Shown piece by piece: positions 1 through 8,912 of a stretch of 36,183 bases of DNA (position 1 is the stretch's first letter; each line of letters starts with the position of its first letter). The notes below the pieces were generated by a model. The model searched no databases, was not told where the DNA came from, and saw only the letters and a list, made by a program, of their open reading frames with translations. The stretch comes from Methylobacter sp. (GTDB lineage Bacteria; Pseudomonadota; Gammaproteobacteria; Methylococcales; Methylomonadaceae). Position numbers and translations under genes: made by a program. Location: NCBI GenBank assembly GCA_030684815.1, contig JAUXXQ010000122.1, positions 1-36,183 on the forward strand, written 5' to 3'.

Positions 1-368
1 CAATAAACTGGGATTGCCATCCCCTTGTAAACCACGGTCAGCATGAGGATGTTGATGTTTTTCTCACCCCATTGCCAATTAGTCCGATCCAGTGCCAAGT
101 AATACTGGGTGTCCAAAAAGCTAAAAAGCCGCATGATGAACAGGGCGACGACGTCAAAATCCACATAATGTCCGCAAATAAACCTTTGTATACGCCGGTA
201 GCGGGATTCTTTCTGCGCTCCGCTCGGAAATGCACTGGCCAATTCGCTCAGGTTGATGCTCCTCAGTTTGAGCAGGGCTATTAACATGCCGGCAAAGCAG
301 TCCATTCTTGCTTTATTCCAGTTGAACGTTTGGTTGAGTTCTGTCGAGAGCTGCCCTATTTGCTGCAT
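1..368 (-). mobile_element. IS4-like DDE transposase, N-terminal part (runs off the window)
   Basis: The minus strand is open without a stop from an ATG at 368-366 to the window edge, giving 122 residues. The protein starts MQQIGQLSTELNQTFNWNK, and towards the edge it has a segment reading LALDRTNWQWGEKNINIL. DRTNW followed by a hydrophobic strand is the usual surrounding of the first catalytic aspartate in IS4-type DDE transposases, which cut and paste insertion sequences. The rest of the gene, including the other two acidic residues, lies outside the window. The end of the element must lie between about 369 and 455, because the next gene starts there without its 5' half. I could not identify the terminal inverted repeat. 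The family call rests on the DRTNW motif alone. Confidence 0.7.
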
Positions 369-444
369 ATCCAGTTTCCACCTTGGCAAAAAAACGTGGA
401 TATATGGATTATGCTTTCTATTTCAATGAGTTATATTTTTTGTC

Positions 445-1704
445 ATGTACAGAGTATCGGCTTATATCACCGATGAGCCTTATTTTCTGGATAAGGCCAA
501 GTTTCCTTATCAGCTGTACTCGCCGCGTTCCGCCGGCATTGATTTTTATGGCGATAATTTATTTACTACGGAGCGGCAAATAGCCGATCATCCACAGCGC
601 GTTAAGGCATTTCGGGAGGCTAGCTTAAAAGGCTGGCGTTATGCAATGAGTTATCCTGAAGAAACCGTTGAGCTGATTTTAGCCCGCTATCCGCAAAAGA
701 AAACACGGGCGCATTTGCTTTACGAGGCTCGGCAAATGCAGGCGCTGATGTTTCCTGAGTTGATCGAAATCGGTTATATGTTTCCCGGCCGCTGGCAGCA
801 TATCGCTGAAACCTATGCTGATTTGGATTTGTTGCCGAAAGATTTTGCGTTGGCCGGTTTTCTCTATGATCCCAATCCTTATCCACTGTCCGCTTTTGTT
901 TGGCTTTTTGCCATTGTCATGGTGGCGTTAATCGTCATTTTTATTGTCAGTCATATTGCTTTGCGTTATTTCAGGCTGAGCAATAAGCTCGATAAGCTGC
1001 TGTATATCAAGAATTATCATGCCAATGTGGGCGAGTCGGTCAACACTATTTCGCACCAATGGAAGCAACCGCTTAATGAGCTGGGCATACAGATGATGTT
1101 AATTGAAGCGTTACTGGAGCAAAGTCCAGTCAATGGGGCTACGGCGGAGATACAACGAATTACCGCCAAAAGCCATGATATTTTAGATTTTATGGCGGAT
1201 ACGGTTGATGTGTTTAGAAATTTTCTTAGCACCAATAATCAGGTGCGGCATTTCAATCCGGCGCGGGTTATTCGGGAGACGTTGCAATTGGTTGCTGAAA
1301 ATTTTCAGGATGAGGCGATTGTTATCGAATACGACGGTGAGGGCGAGAGCCGAATCAGCGCCAATCCGACTGAATTTGCCCATGTTATTTTGAGCATTTT
1401 GGTCAATGCGAAAGACGTTTTTAGGGAGCGAAAAACTACGGGCGCGATGATTAAAATCCATTTGTATTCAGTAGGGGATAGGGTACATATTACTATTGCC
1501 GACAATGCCGGGGGCATTAAGGTGAGGCCGGTGTCTAGGGTTTTTCAACTCGGTTTTAGCACGAAAGCGGGTGCTAAATCGGGCATCGGTTTGTATGTGG
1601 CGAGGAAAATTATTAAGGACAAGATGTTTGGCACGATCAGTGTGGAAAACAGCGGGGATGGCGCTGTTTTTAGGCTGTGTATTCCGGTGTACGCGGTGCA
1701 TTAG
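445..1704 (+). pseudogene. Sensor histidine kinase with NMT1/THI5-like sensor domain, 5'-truncated
   Basis: The remaining 419 residues begin in the middle of a periplasmic-binding-type (NMT1/THI5-like) domain, with the sequence YITDEPYFLD and then GIDFYGDNLFTTE. A transmembrane helix follows at about 149-172. The kinase core has the H-box SHQWKQPL with H204, the N-box around N321, the G1 box IADNAGG with D353, and the GxGIGL-type box near 380. The catalytic domain therefore looks intact. The first part of the sensor domain and its signal sequence are missing: an in-frame stop sits at 427-429, and the transposase gene ends (reads away) just upstream. The ATG at 445 is probably not a native start. 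I infer disruption by the IS element. No response regulator lies next to it. The stop codon falls in the left arm of a 15-bp inverted repeat. Confidence 0.75.
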
Positions 1705-1809
1705 ACATCTTTCCTATTAAATAACCATTAATATCAATACGTTATGATTTTGAGTATTTTTGTAAGCGGTTGATCTTAAAAATAAAAAATCATTTAGGAA
1801 AGATGTCTA
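1702..1809. repeat. 108-bp element with perfect 15-bp terminal inverted repeats
   Basis: tagacatctttccta at 1702-1716 is the exact reverse complement of taggaaagatgtcta at 1795-1809. The 78 bp between are AT-rich and hold no gene. The size and ends fit a miniature inverted-repeat element. The left arm supplies the TAG stop of the kinase fragment. With such a long loop and no U-run it is not a typical intrinsic terminator. No clear target duplication is visible. Confidence 0.55.
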
Positions 1810-1881
1810 TTGTTCATTGGCTATTTGAAGCCCCGGAGGGTTTAAAGTAGATACACCCATGTCATCTATTTTTATCATGCG

Positions 1882-1909
1882 TTGTCATAATTCTGTATAT
1901 TTTTGTCAT
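1882..1909 (+). promoter_or_regulatory. PhoB-box-like direct repeats upstream of the porin
   Basis: TTGTCAT (1882-1888), a four-base AT spacer, CTGTATA (1893-1899) and a further TTGTCAT (1903-1909) follow the Pho-box layout of seven-base repeats spaced by AT-rich tetranucleotides. They sit 34-61 bp upstream of an ATG for a phosphate-type porin, which is where PhoB activation would be expected. A weaker half-site, ATGTCAT, lies at 1859-1865. This is motif reading only; the second half-site is imperfect and the last spacing is one base short. Confidence 0.55.
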
Positions 1910-1942
1910 AATGGATGTTTTTTTTGTTAGATAAAACTCATC

Positions 1943-3409
1943 ATGAAAAGCCAACTGAACTTGAGGCCGCTTTTTAGTGCCGGTAAATGGGTATTGCTAA
2001 GCCTATCGTTAACCGGAACAGTTTTTTCGGCAGAACCACAAAATCCCGAACAGTATAAAGAAGAGTTATTGGCTATTGAAAAACGTCTTGATGCCAAATT
2101 AAAACTATTGGATGAAAAGCTGAACCGGCTGGAAGCAGTGGAAGCAAAATCGCCCGTCGTCAGCGCGGAGCCGGTTAGCGCAAAACCGGCTTCCGTTGAA
2201 ACAAAACCGCCTGTTCCAACGCAAACGGTGGAAGCCAAGGAAGCGGACAAAATACCATCAAAAAAACAGGATGATTTTCCGGTGAGTGCCCGTTACGACA
2301 AGAACGGCTTTGAAGTTAAAACTGATAACGGCAAATTCGCTCTAGCCATCCAAAATCGCATACAACTCCGGTACGCCAACCCTTTTGACAGTGACCCGCG
2401 ATCAATCGGTGAACTCGAACGCGATCAAAGCTCATTCATGATACGCCGGGCACGAACCAAGCTAAAAGGTCACGCCTATTGGCCTTGGCTTAAATACTAT
2501 TTGCAGTATGACTGGTCGCAGCCAGTGTTACGCGATTTAAACCTAACGTTGGACAAGTTCAATTGGGCTAAATTATGGGTAGGCCGGGGCAAGGTTGTCT
2601 ATAACGACGAACGCGTTACCTCCTCCGGCAACCAGCAGTTTATCAATCGCTCAATTATCAATGATATTTTTACCGTAGACCGGCAGCAAGGCGCTCAAGT
2701 CCTGGGTAACCTGTTTCCCGGCACCTGGTATGACATGAGTTATGTAGCAGGCGTTTTTACAGGTTTAGGTGTAGGCGAACGCAATAATGACGATGACAAC
2801 ATGATGTATGCAGGCCGTCTGCAATGGAACGCCTTGGGTGGGGAAATGCCGTTCTCCCAATCCGATATCGAATTTCATCAAAAACCGGCGCTCAACTTTG
2901 CTTTCGCCGCAGCGACCAACCAAAGCAAATGTACTTCATTTGAAACCGACAGCAACAGCTGCAGGAATTTAAGGGGATTTGAACAAGGAAAACAGGGGCA
3001 ATACAAAATCGATCAGATGATGGAGGAAGTTCGGTTTAAATGGCAGGGTTTATCGATCCAACACGAAATGCACTGGAAAAGAATCGAAGATACACTTAAA
3101 ACTCAATCAGATTCATCAAGAGAAACTGACCTCAGAGGTGGCTTAATACAAGCGGGTTACTTCCCTCACTATCTATTCGCAATCGTACCTAAAAATTTGG
3201 AATTTGCCGGGCGCTATGCGTTTGTTGATCCTAACACCCGTATTGATCATGATCTGCAACAGGAATTCAGCGGTGTCATGACGTATTTTTTCAGCGGCCA
3301 TTCTAATAAAGTGAATTTCCAGGTTAGTCATTTAATTCTCGACGATCCTATTTTATCCCTGAGCCAATCAGAACAGCGGTTTTGGCTACAATGGGATCTT
3401 TCATTTTAA
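1943..3409 (+). CDS. Phosphate-selective porin, OprO/OprP family
   Basis: The protein has 488 residues and should be an outer-membrane trimeric porin for phosphate or polyphosphate uptake. It has a signal peptide of about 28 residues with a likely cut after FSA. Next comes a charged helical stretch (about 30-60, likely coiled coil), as in many OprP relatives, and a Pro/Val/Glu-rich linker to about 110. The barrel begins with the pattern FEVKTDNGKFALAIQNRIQLRY. The family-typical SFMIRRARTKLKGHAYWPWLKYYLQYDW block follows in shortened form near 162-195, and the chain ends in an aromatic strand, FWLQWDLSF, as outer-membrane barrels do. The upstream Pho-box-like repeats support a role in phosphate starvation. 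It stands alone, not in an operon. Confidence 0.85.
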   Translation: MKSQLNLRPLFSAGKWVLLSLSLTGTVFSAEPQNPEQYKEELLAIEKRLDAKLKLLDEKLNRLEAVEAKSPVVSAEPVSAKPASVETKPPVPTQTVEAKEADKIPSKKQDDFPVSARYDKNGFEVKTDNGKFALAIQNRIQLRYANPFDSDPRSIGELERDQSSFMIRRARTKLKGHAYWPWLKYYLQYDWSQPVLRDLNLTLDKFNWAKLWVGRGKVVYNDERVTSSGNQQFINRSIINDIFTVDRQQGAQVLGNLFPGTWYDMSYVAGVFTGLGVGERNNDDDNMMYAGRLQWNALGGEMPFSQSDIEFHQKPALNFAFAAATNQSKCTSFETDSNSCRNLRGFEQGKQGQYKIDQMMEEVRFKWQGLSIQHEMHWKRIEDTLKTQSDSSRETDLRGGLIQAGYFPHYLFAIVPKNLEFAGRYAFVDPNTRIDHDLQQEFSGVMTYFFSGHSNKVNFQVSHLILDDPILSLSQSEQRFWLQWDLSF

Positions 3410-3470
3410 GCGAATAATAGGGGGGGCTACGAAGACAGCCCAGGACGTACCCTTATTAAATATGAGCCCG

Positions 3471-3505
3471 GGTGGGCAGGTTTTTTTTGCCCACCGTTTA
3501 ACACT
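3471..3505. repeat. GGTGGGCA hairpin repeat, copy 1
   Basis: GGTGGGCA and TGCCCACC face each other across a T-rich loop, followed by GTTTAA. The same arrangement with one T fewer recurs at 6129-6157, so this is a dispersed repeat rather than a dedicated terminator. It may still help to end transcription of the porin, 62 bp upstream. Confidence 0.6.
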
Positions 3506-3538
3506 TTATTTCGTTTCATAAAAACAAGCTCTATCATT

Positions 3539-3676
3539 CTAGCTAAACATTAAGAAAGCCTCGGCTATTGATTCGATAAACCATGTAATCAACAAACTAA
3601 AAACTATTGCTGCGATTAGCAGATAGCCTAGGTTTGAATACTTGATCCAGTCATGATTGGAAACGATATTTTTCAT
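3539..3676 (-). CDS. Small single-span membrane protein, 45 residues
   Basis: The ATG at 3676 opens MKNIVSNHDWIKYSNLGYLL and the frame runs to a TAG at 3539. Residues about 17-36 form one hydrophobic helix, flanked by a lysine-bearing N-terminus and an acidic C-terminal tail. AGGG lies eight bases before the ATG, a plausible ribosome binding site. I do not recognise a family. It lies alone between the porin and the beta-propeller gene, in a stretch otherwise free of genes. Its reality depends on conservation that I cannot test. Confidence 0.4.
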   Translation of the reverse strand: MKNIVSNHDWIKYSNLGYLLIAAIVFSLLITWFIESIAEAFLMFS

Positions 3677-3768
3677 AGCTGTCACCCTAAACAGAAAACA
3701 AGTCCGTATTATGTTTAGGTAACATTAAAGTAAGGTGTCACTTTGATGTCAGCTTGATGACACTCGCC

Positions 3769-5493
3769 TCAGTCCATTATATAAATGCGATAAGCTTCCA
3801 GCATGGCTTTGTCGGTATCGGATGAAATGGAGGCTAGGTAGAGCGTGTTGTTGTAAAGTAAAGGCGCGGATAATGCCTGGCCTGTACCTTGTAAAATTTG
3901 TTTGGCGACCTGTTCACCGTCTTTTATGCGAATGCCATAAAGCGTTCCCGGTTCACCTATATCGACGACCCAAGCCACCGCTTCTTTAGTGTTGCCAAGA
4001 TAAGACAGGATGGGTAACGAAGGGTGGCTTCTAAAAGCAAGCAGTGATTCTGGCGCGTTAGGGGCGGGATATTGCCACAAGCGCTGAAATTTAGGTTGGC
4101 CACTGTTTTCTAAAATTTTTAAGGCCACCAATCCCGCCGGATGGCTTTTATCAGGGTTAAAGGTGGCAACAATAATGACTGCTTGGCCGTCCAAATAGGT
4201 GACCCGAGGTTGTGTGACTATCATGCCCATCCAAGCAGCAGGGCAGGGGTCGCTAGCCGTTCCGCATGTTTCGGCAATACTGATCCGGTCATATTGTGTG
4301 CCGATATGGGAGGCATCAATTAAATAAACGCCGCCATCTTTGCCGGGCTGGACTAGGACAGACTGGCCGTTTTTTAATGTGGCTTTAACAGGGCTGCTAG
4401 CGCCCAGGTCGTAATCCAGCCAAGCCAGGCATTCCCAAAATGTTTTATTGTCGCATTCACCATTGGTGGGTTTTAACGGCTTATTGCCTGCGGCCAAGCG
4501 CGGGATGAATAAGTTTTTGCAAGAAGCTATGCACGCTTCATCCGGCTGTTTGGGATCGAAATTGGCGCACAGCGCCTCATCGCATTCGGCATCGAATTGT
4601 AAACCCGGCTTGGCCCGCATGAGGGTGTTGGCATAATCCCGGCGTTTTAAATCAATTTGGCCGTTTCCGGTTGGGATTAATAATTCGGGCTCACCGGTTT
4701 TGTCGTTTGCGAATAGTTGCGGCCCGGTCGGTGCCCAAATACCGCCGCCGCAAATCATCTCTTGGGTGCCATATTTCATCGTTACCGGGCAATCCGCTTC
4801 CGGTGTCGTCAGTAGCACATTGCGGATTGCATGGTCGCTGCCCTGGTTTTTCCAGGCATCCAAATCAATTTCAAAGACCCAGCCGTGATAAGGCTGATTA
4901 TCGCCAGCATTACCGAATGCGGCATAAACATAACCTAATGCGGAGTTCGGCCTGGGCAGATGCGTGAGCGCGGCGTGGGAAAATGCGTGTGACGGATTGA
5001 ACTTTACCATGCCTGTTTTATCGGAAGACGCTTGTTCCGCAGTGACAATTAATTCTGGAAAACGCGCATCGAATGTCTTCATGGCTAAGTCAATGACCAC
5101 AAGCCGGTGGCTGCTGCGGACACCCTGGTCAAGACATTGATAACTGACTACCAGCTTATCGCCAATGATAACAGGGGTGGCAACCAGTTGTGCGCTTTGG
5201 CCGATCGGCGTGGCTAGCTTAATTTCAAACATCATTTCGCCGCTATCAGGATCCAGTGCGGTCAGCGTACCGTTGGAGGCGGGGATAATAATGGCCGATT
5301 GGTTTTGTCCCACATAAAGCAAAGGGTTCGCCATGATGCGGCTACCAAAATCGACTAAAGGATCGCTGTCTGTAGAAAAAATCTTCTGCAAGACAAAGGT
5401 TTCCGGCTTATCGATATCGGTACGATAAAGCTTGGCGTAAGTTAATAAGGCTAAAGCCAGGAGACATATAACAGTGATTAATGGACGACGCAC
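3769..5493 (-). CDS. Exported PQQ-type beta-propeller protein
   Basis: The 574 residues start with a positively charged N-terminus and one hydrophobic segment (about 5-20), so the protein is exported or anchored in the inner membrane with its bulk in the periplasm. Repeated blade-like strands such as GTLTALDPDSGEMMFEIK, VFEIDLDAW and GVYLIDASHIGT are typical of PQQ/quinoprotein-type propellers that lack a clear cofactor site. Residues about 300-355 form a cysteine-rich insert (ECDEALC, CIASC, GECDNKTFWEC), suggesting disulfides outside the cytoplasm. The predicted start is GTG at 5493 with only a weak ribosome binding site; no better start is obvious. It could be an assembly factor of BamB type or a dehydrogenase-like protein, but I see no catalytic residues and assign no reaction. 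It is monocistronic. Confidence 0.6.
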   Translation of the reverse strand: MRRPLITVICLLALALLTYAKLYRTDIDKPETFVLQKIFSTDSDPLVDFGSRIMANPLLYVGQNQSAIIIPASNGTLTALDPDSGEMMFEIKLATPIGQSAQLVATPVIIGDKLVVSYQCLDQGVRSSHRLVVIDLAMKTFDARFPELIVTAEQASSDKTGMVKFNPSHAFSHAALTHLPRPNSALGYVYAAFGNAGDNQPYHGWVFEIDLDAWKNQGSDHAIRNVLLTTPEADCPVTMKYGTQEMICGGGIWAPTGPQLFANDKTGEPELLIPTGNGQIDLKRRDYANTLMRAKPGLQFDAECDEALCANFDPKQPDEACIASCKNLFIPRLAAGNKPLKPTNGECDNKTFWECLAWLDYDLGASSPVKATLKNGQSVLVQPGKDGGVYLIDASHIGTQYDRISIAETCGTASDPCPAAWMGMIVTQPRVTYLDGQAVIIVATFNPDKSHPAGLVALKILENSGQPKFQRLWQYPAPNAPESLLAFRSHPSLPILSYLGNTKEAVAWVVDIGEPGTLYGIRIKDGEQVAKQILQGTGQALSAPLLYNNTLYLASISSDTDKAMLEAYRIYIMD

Positions 5494-5518
5494 GGGAAAA
5501 ATTTTATCCAGATGAGCG

Positions 5519-5900
5519 AAAAACCCCGTCTCTTTAGGGCGGGGATGTAAGCGACTCGCACGGCAACCGGCTGAACCCCAAAAGGGTTTAGCCGGTTGTT
5601 TAGTGCGACGCTTTTACTTATACTCAAAACCGCTACCAGAGGACGCTGTCGGCTCTCTCCATGACGGCAACTTAAGTTTTAAAAGGCTTCAAATTCACTT
5701 TCAGCGATAACCAAGCAACAGGTGTGAGGTCTTGAATAACCGCTTAAAAAGTATAAAACAACCGTCGGGCAGACGGGCTAGTCTGTGAAGTGAACGGTGC
5801 AGTAATGCCGTCAGCAGCAGAAACCAGTGGGCAGTAGCGATACATACTCACTCCTGAGCAATCAGGAATCCCTTTGCTTTAGCTGGGGGAGGATGTCAAG
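5519..5900 (+). mobile_element. IS200/IS605-derived element without an intact tnpB, copy A
   Basis: One end has the hairpin AAACCCCGTCTCTTTAGGGC followed by GGGGATGTAAGC. The other end has GAATCCCTTTGCTTTAGCTG followed by GGGGAGGATGTCAA, in the style of IS605-type right ends. From 5633 a frame of 25 codons reads LPEDAVGSLHDGNLSFKRLQ and on to a TAA at 5708-5710, which I take to be the last codons of a lost tnpB. The remaining 190 bp up to the right end corresponds to where TnpB elements encode their guide (omega) RNA. The part between left end and remnant contains a separate long hairpin (CAACCGGCT...AGCCGGTTG at about 5563-5600). An inverted second copy lies at 14172-14532. The element has no transposase. 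Confidence 0.65.
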
Positions 5901-6128
5901 GAGTTGTGAATAGCCGCAGATTATATTCGTCGGGATTCTATAAAGCTACTGTGACAGTATTATGACGGTAAGGGGTTTACAGGAGGTAGGGCATCAAAAT
6001 TAGGCGCTTGTGGCCTGTCTTTTTCAGGAAATCGCCTAATGAGAATTGCCGTACAAATTCCCATTCTTCGTGATCTTAGCGCCCTTCGTGGTGATAATGA
6101 AAAATCACTGTTTTTGTCAGGCCGGTAG

Positions 6129-6157
6129 GGTGGGCAGGTTTTTTTGCCCACCGTTTA
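6129..6157. repeat. GGTGGGCA hairpin repeat, copy 2
   Basis: GGTGGGCA, a T-rich loop, TGCCCACC and then GTTTAA match the repeat at 3471-3505. About 50 bp further on, GCGTGGGCACGAACAG and GTGCCACCCTACGCGG form another imperfect inverted pair. The whole stretch 5901-6254 holds no convincing gene; it carries these palindromes plus a TTTTTCAGGAAATCGCCTAA motif (6020-6040) seen in several other gaps. Confidence 0.6.
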
Positions 6158-6254
6158 ATGTCATAGCATTGTTCCGCGTGGGCACGAACAGTATGTGCCA
6201 CCCTACGCGGCTGATAAGCGTTAAATATGGGTTAGGCAAACCCGAACATTAGGA

Positions 6255-7061
<807 letters not shown>

Positions 7062-8204
7062 TTATCCTGTCAGTTTGTCGAAAAAGCTTTTTACGCCGTC
7101 AGTCCATGAAGATTCTTGCGGGCTATGATGCTTGCCGCCGCCGGATAAGGACTCATTGAGTTGTTCAACCAGTATTTTTTGCTCTTTGGTCAAATGCACC
7201 GGTGTTTCCACCTGCACTTTGCACAGCAAATCGCCGACCGGGCCGCCCCGCACCGGTTTTACGCCTTTGCCGCGTAAACGGAATAATTTTCCGGTTTGTG
7301 TTTCGGCAGGAATTTTCAACAGCACTTTGCCGTTTAAGGTCGGCACTTCCAGCTCGCCGCCCAAACAGGCGGTAGGGAAGCTGATCGGCACTTCACAATA
7401 TAAATTGGCGCCGTCGCGGGTAAAAATCTCATGGTCTTTGACCTGAACCTGGACGTATAAATCGCCTGCCGGGCCGCCGTGTTCGCCGGCTTCGCCTTCT
7501 CCAGCCAAACGGATGCGGTCTCCGGTATCGACGCCTGCCGGGATTTTTGCCGACAAGGTCTTATTTTCCTGAACCCGGCCTTGCCCATGGCACGAACCGC
7601 AAGGATCTTTGATTTGCTGGCCGCTACCGCGACAGGTCGGACAGGTTTGCTGGACTGAAAAGAAGCCCTGCTGCATCCTGACCTGGCCATGGCCGTGACA
7701 GGTTGAACAGATAACCGGGCTAGAGCCTTTTTTGGCGCCGGAACCGTTACACACGCCGCAAGCGACCAATACTGGGACGCGGATTTTGGCGTCGGTGCCG
7801 AATACCGCTTCTTCGAGGCTTAATTCCAGGTTGTAGCGCAAATCCGAGCCGCGTTGGACATTGCTACGTTGCTGCCTTCCGCCGCCGCCAAAAATATCGC
7901 CGAAAATGTCGCTGAAACTTTCACCGGCGCCGAAACCGCCAAAGCCGCCCGCACCACGCCCGCCGCCCATTGACGGGTCAACCCCGGCATGGCCGAACTG
8001 GTCGTAGGCAGAACGTTTTTTGGGGTCGGACAAGACTTCGTAAGCTTCTTTAATTTGCTTAAACTTGGCCTCCGCTTCAACCGGGTTGTCTTTATTCCGG
8101 TCGGGATGAAACTTCATCGCCTTGCTGCGATAGCTTTTTTTAATCTCTGCGTCACTGGCGTTTCTGTCTACACCGAGAAGCTTGTAAAAATCTTCTTTTG
8201 CCAT
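7062..8204 (-). CDS. dnaJ: Chaperone protein DnaJ (Hsp40)
   Basis: The co-chaperone stimulates DnaK ATP hydrolysis and delivers unfolded clients. It has 380 residues. The J domain carries HPD at 33-35. A Gly/Phe-rich linker follows at about 75-110. The zinc-binding region at about 149-210 has the CxxCxGxG series ([32 protein letters not shown]). The substrate-binding C-terminal domains complete a type I DnaJ. ATG at 8204 is preceded by TAGGAG at a rather long spacing. It lies downstream of dnaK but separated by a DUF29 gene and a terminator, so it may depend on its own promoter in 8205-8335; I see no clear -35/-10 there. It is likely co-transcribed with dapB. Confidence 0.97.
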   Translation of the reverse strand: MAKEDFYKLLGVDRNASDAEIKKSYRSKAMKFHPDRNKDNPVEAEAKFKQIKEAYEVLSDPKKRSAYDQFGHAGVDPSMGGGRGAGGFGGFGAGESFSDIFGDIFGGGGRQQRSNVQRGSDLRYNLELSLEEAVFGTDAKIRVPVLVACGVCNGSGAKKGSSPVICSTCHGHGQVRMQQGFFSVQQTCPTCRGSGQQIKDPCGSCHGQGRVQENKTLSAKIPAGVDTGDRIRLAGEGEAGEHGGPAGDLYVQVQVKDHEIFTRDGANLYCEVPISFPTACLGGELEVPTLNGKVLLKIPAETQTGKLFRLRGKGVKPVRGGPVGDLLCKVQVETPVHLTKEQKILVEQLNESLSGGGKHHSPQESSWTDGVKSFFDKLTG

Positions 8205-8335
8205 GGTTCAATCCGCTCCTAATTATGATTCAGGAGATAAAGCATTGCTGCGAGGTTGTTAAAAGTCGCACCTATAAAAGGCACGGAGTGGTTTGATTAT
8301 GCGTCGTTTCCAAACAAAAACGGAAACATTTTTAT

Positions 8336-8776
8336 TTAATCTTCAGGTAAAAAATCTTTGTTTAATAACTGATCAAAACTGAAAGGGCAGCTTTCCGGGA
8401 AGCTCTTTCTATCTATGCCTGTTTCATCTTCCGCACTGATTTTTGCTTTTTCAAAAGCGATAATAATTCTTTCGGTAAGTTCGTAACGCAGGCTTGGGCT
8501 ATCCTCAAGCAAGTCCAAAATATCGATTCGTTGCGTTAGAATAGTGTTTTTCCAGCTTCTTGAGCGCAAAGCAGGCTGAAATTGCCATTTTAATAAGTGA
8601 GCTAACAAAACAGTTAAACGACTGGTTAATTCCCTTTTTTCACTTTTCCCCATGGCCTCCAATTCCTCTGCAATATGCTCAATATCAACTTCATTAAATT
8701 TATGTTGACGAAGTAAGTTGGCATTGCTCATAAGCCAGGCATAAAAATCTTCGTTGTAATTCGCTATAACATCCAT
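8336..8776 (-). CDS. DUF29 family protein
   Basis: The 146-residue protein has the family pattern: NYNEDFYAWLMSNANLLRQ at the N-terminus, DIEHIAEELEAMGKSEKREL, then LLAHLLKWQFQPALRSRSWK. DUF29 proteins are common and multi-copy in cyanobacteria and some proteobacteria, and their function is unknown. It looks soluble and mostly helical. The unusual point is position: it sits between dnaK and dnaJ, which are normally adjacent. The dnaK terminator lies about 90 bp upstream, so it probably has its own promoter. The ribosome binding site is weak. I infer insertion of a mobile orphan gene into the chaperone operon. Confidence 0.85.
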   Translation of the reverse strand: MDVIANYNEDFYAWLMSNANLLRQHKFNEVDIEHIAEELEAMGKSEKRELTSRLTVLLAHLLKWQFQPALRSRSWKNTILTQRIDILDLLEDSPSLRYELTERIIIAFEKAKISAEDETGIDRKSFPESCPFSFDQLLNKDFLPED

Positions 8777-8861
8777 AAATTTATTCTAAAACTCTTTTGA
8801 AAACGTTAAATTAACGGTTTCTTCAATGGTTTGGTAATTTAACATTTTAGAGCCTTTAAAC

Positions 8862-8896
8862 AAAAAAAGAACGCAATGCCTACGCAGCATTGCGCT
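8862..8896 (-). terminator. Intrinsic terminator after dnaK
   Basis: On the minus strand, GCGCAATGC and GCATTGCGT pair around a short loop and are followed by TTCTTTTTTTG. The structure lies 17 bp past the dnaK stop codon, the expected place. It would separate dnaK from the downstream DUF29-dnaJ-dapB genes. Confidence 0.8.
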
Positions 8897-8912
8897 CCCA
8901 AGACTTAAATTT

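Noticed and set aside
383-444. Different-frame start of the histidine kinase as a programmed frameshift
   Set aside because: The +2 frame is short, shows no sensor-domain similarity, and is better explained as IS end sequence.
3471-3495. Intrinsic terminator of the porin gene
   Set aside because: The T-run lies in the loop rather than after the stem, and the same unit recurs at 6129, so I call it a repeat.
8309-8335. GTTTCC/GGAAAC hairpin as terminator of the DUF29 gene
   Set aside because: The T-rich side follows the stem only on the plus strand, the wrong direction for DUF29; the stem is six bases.
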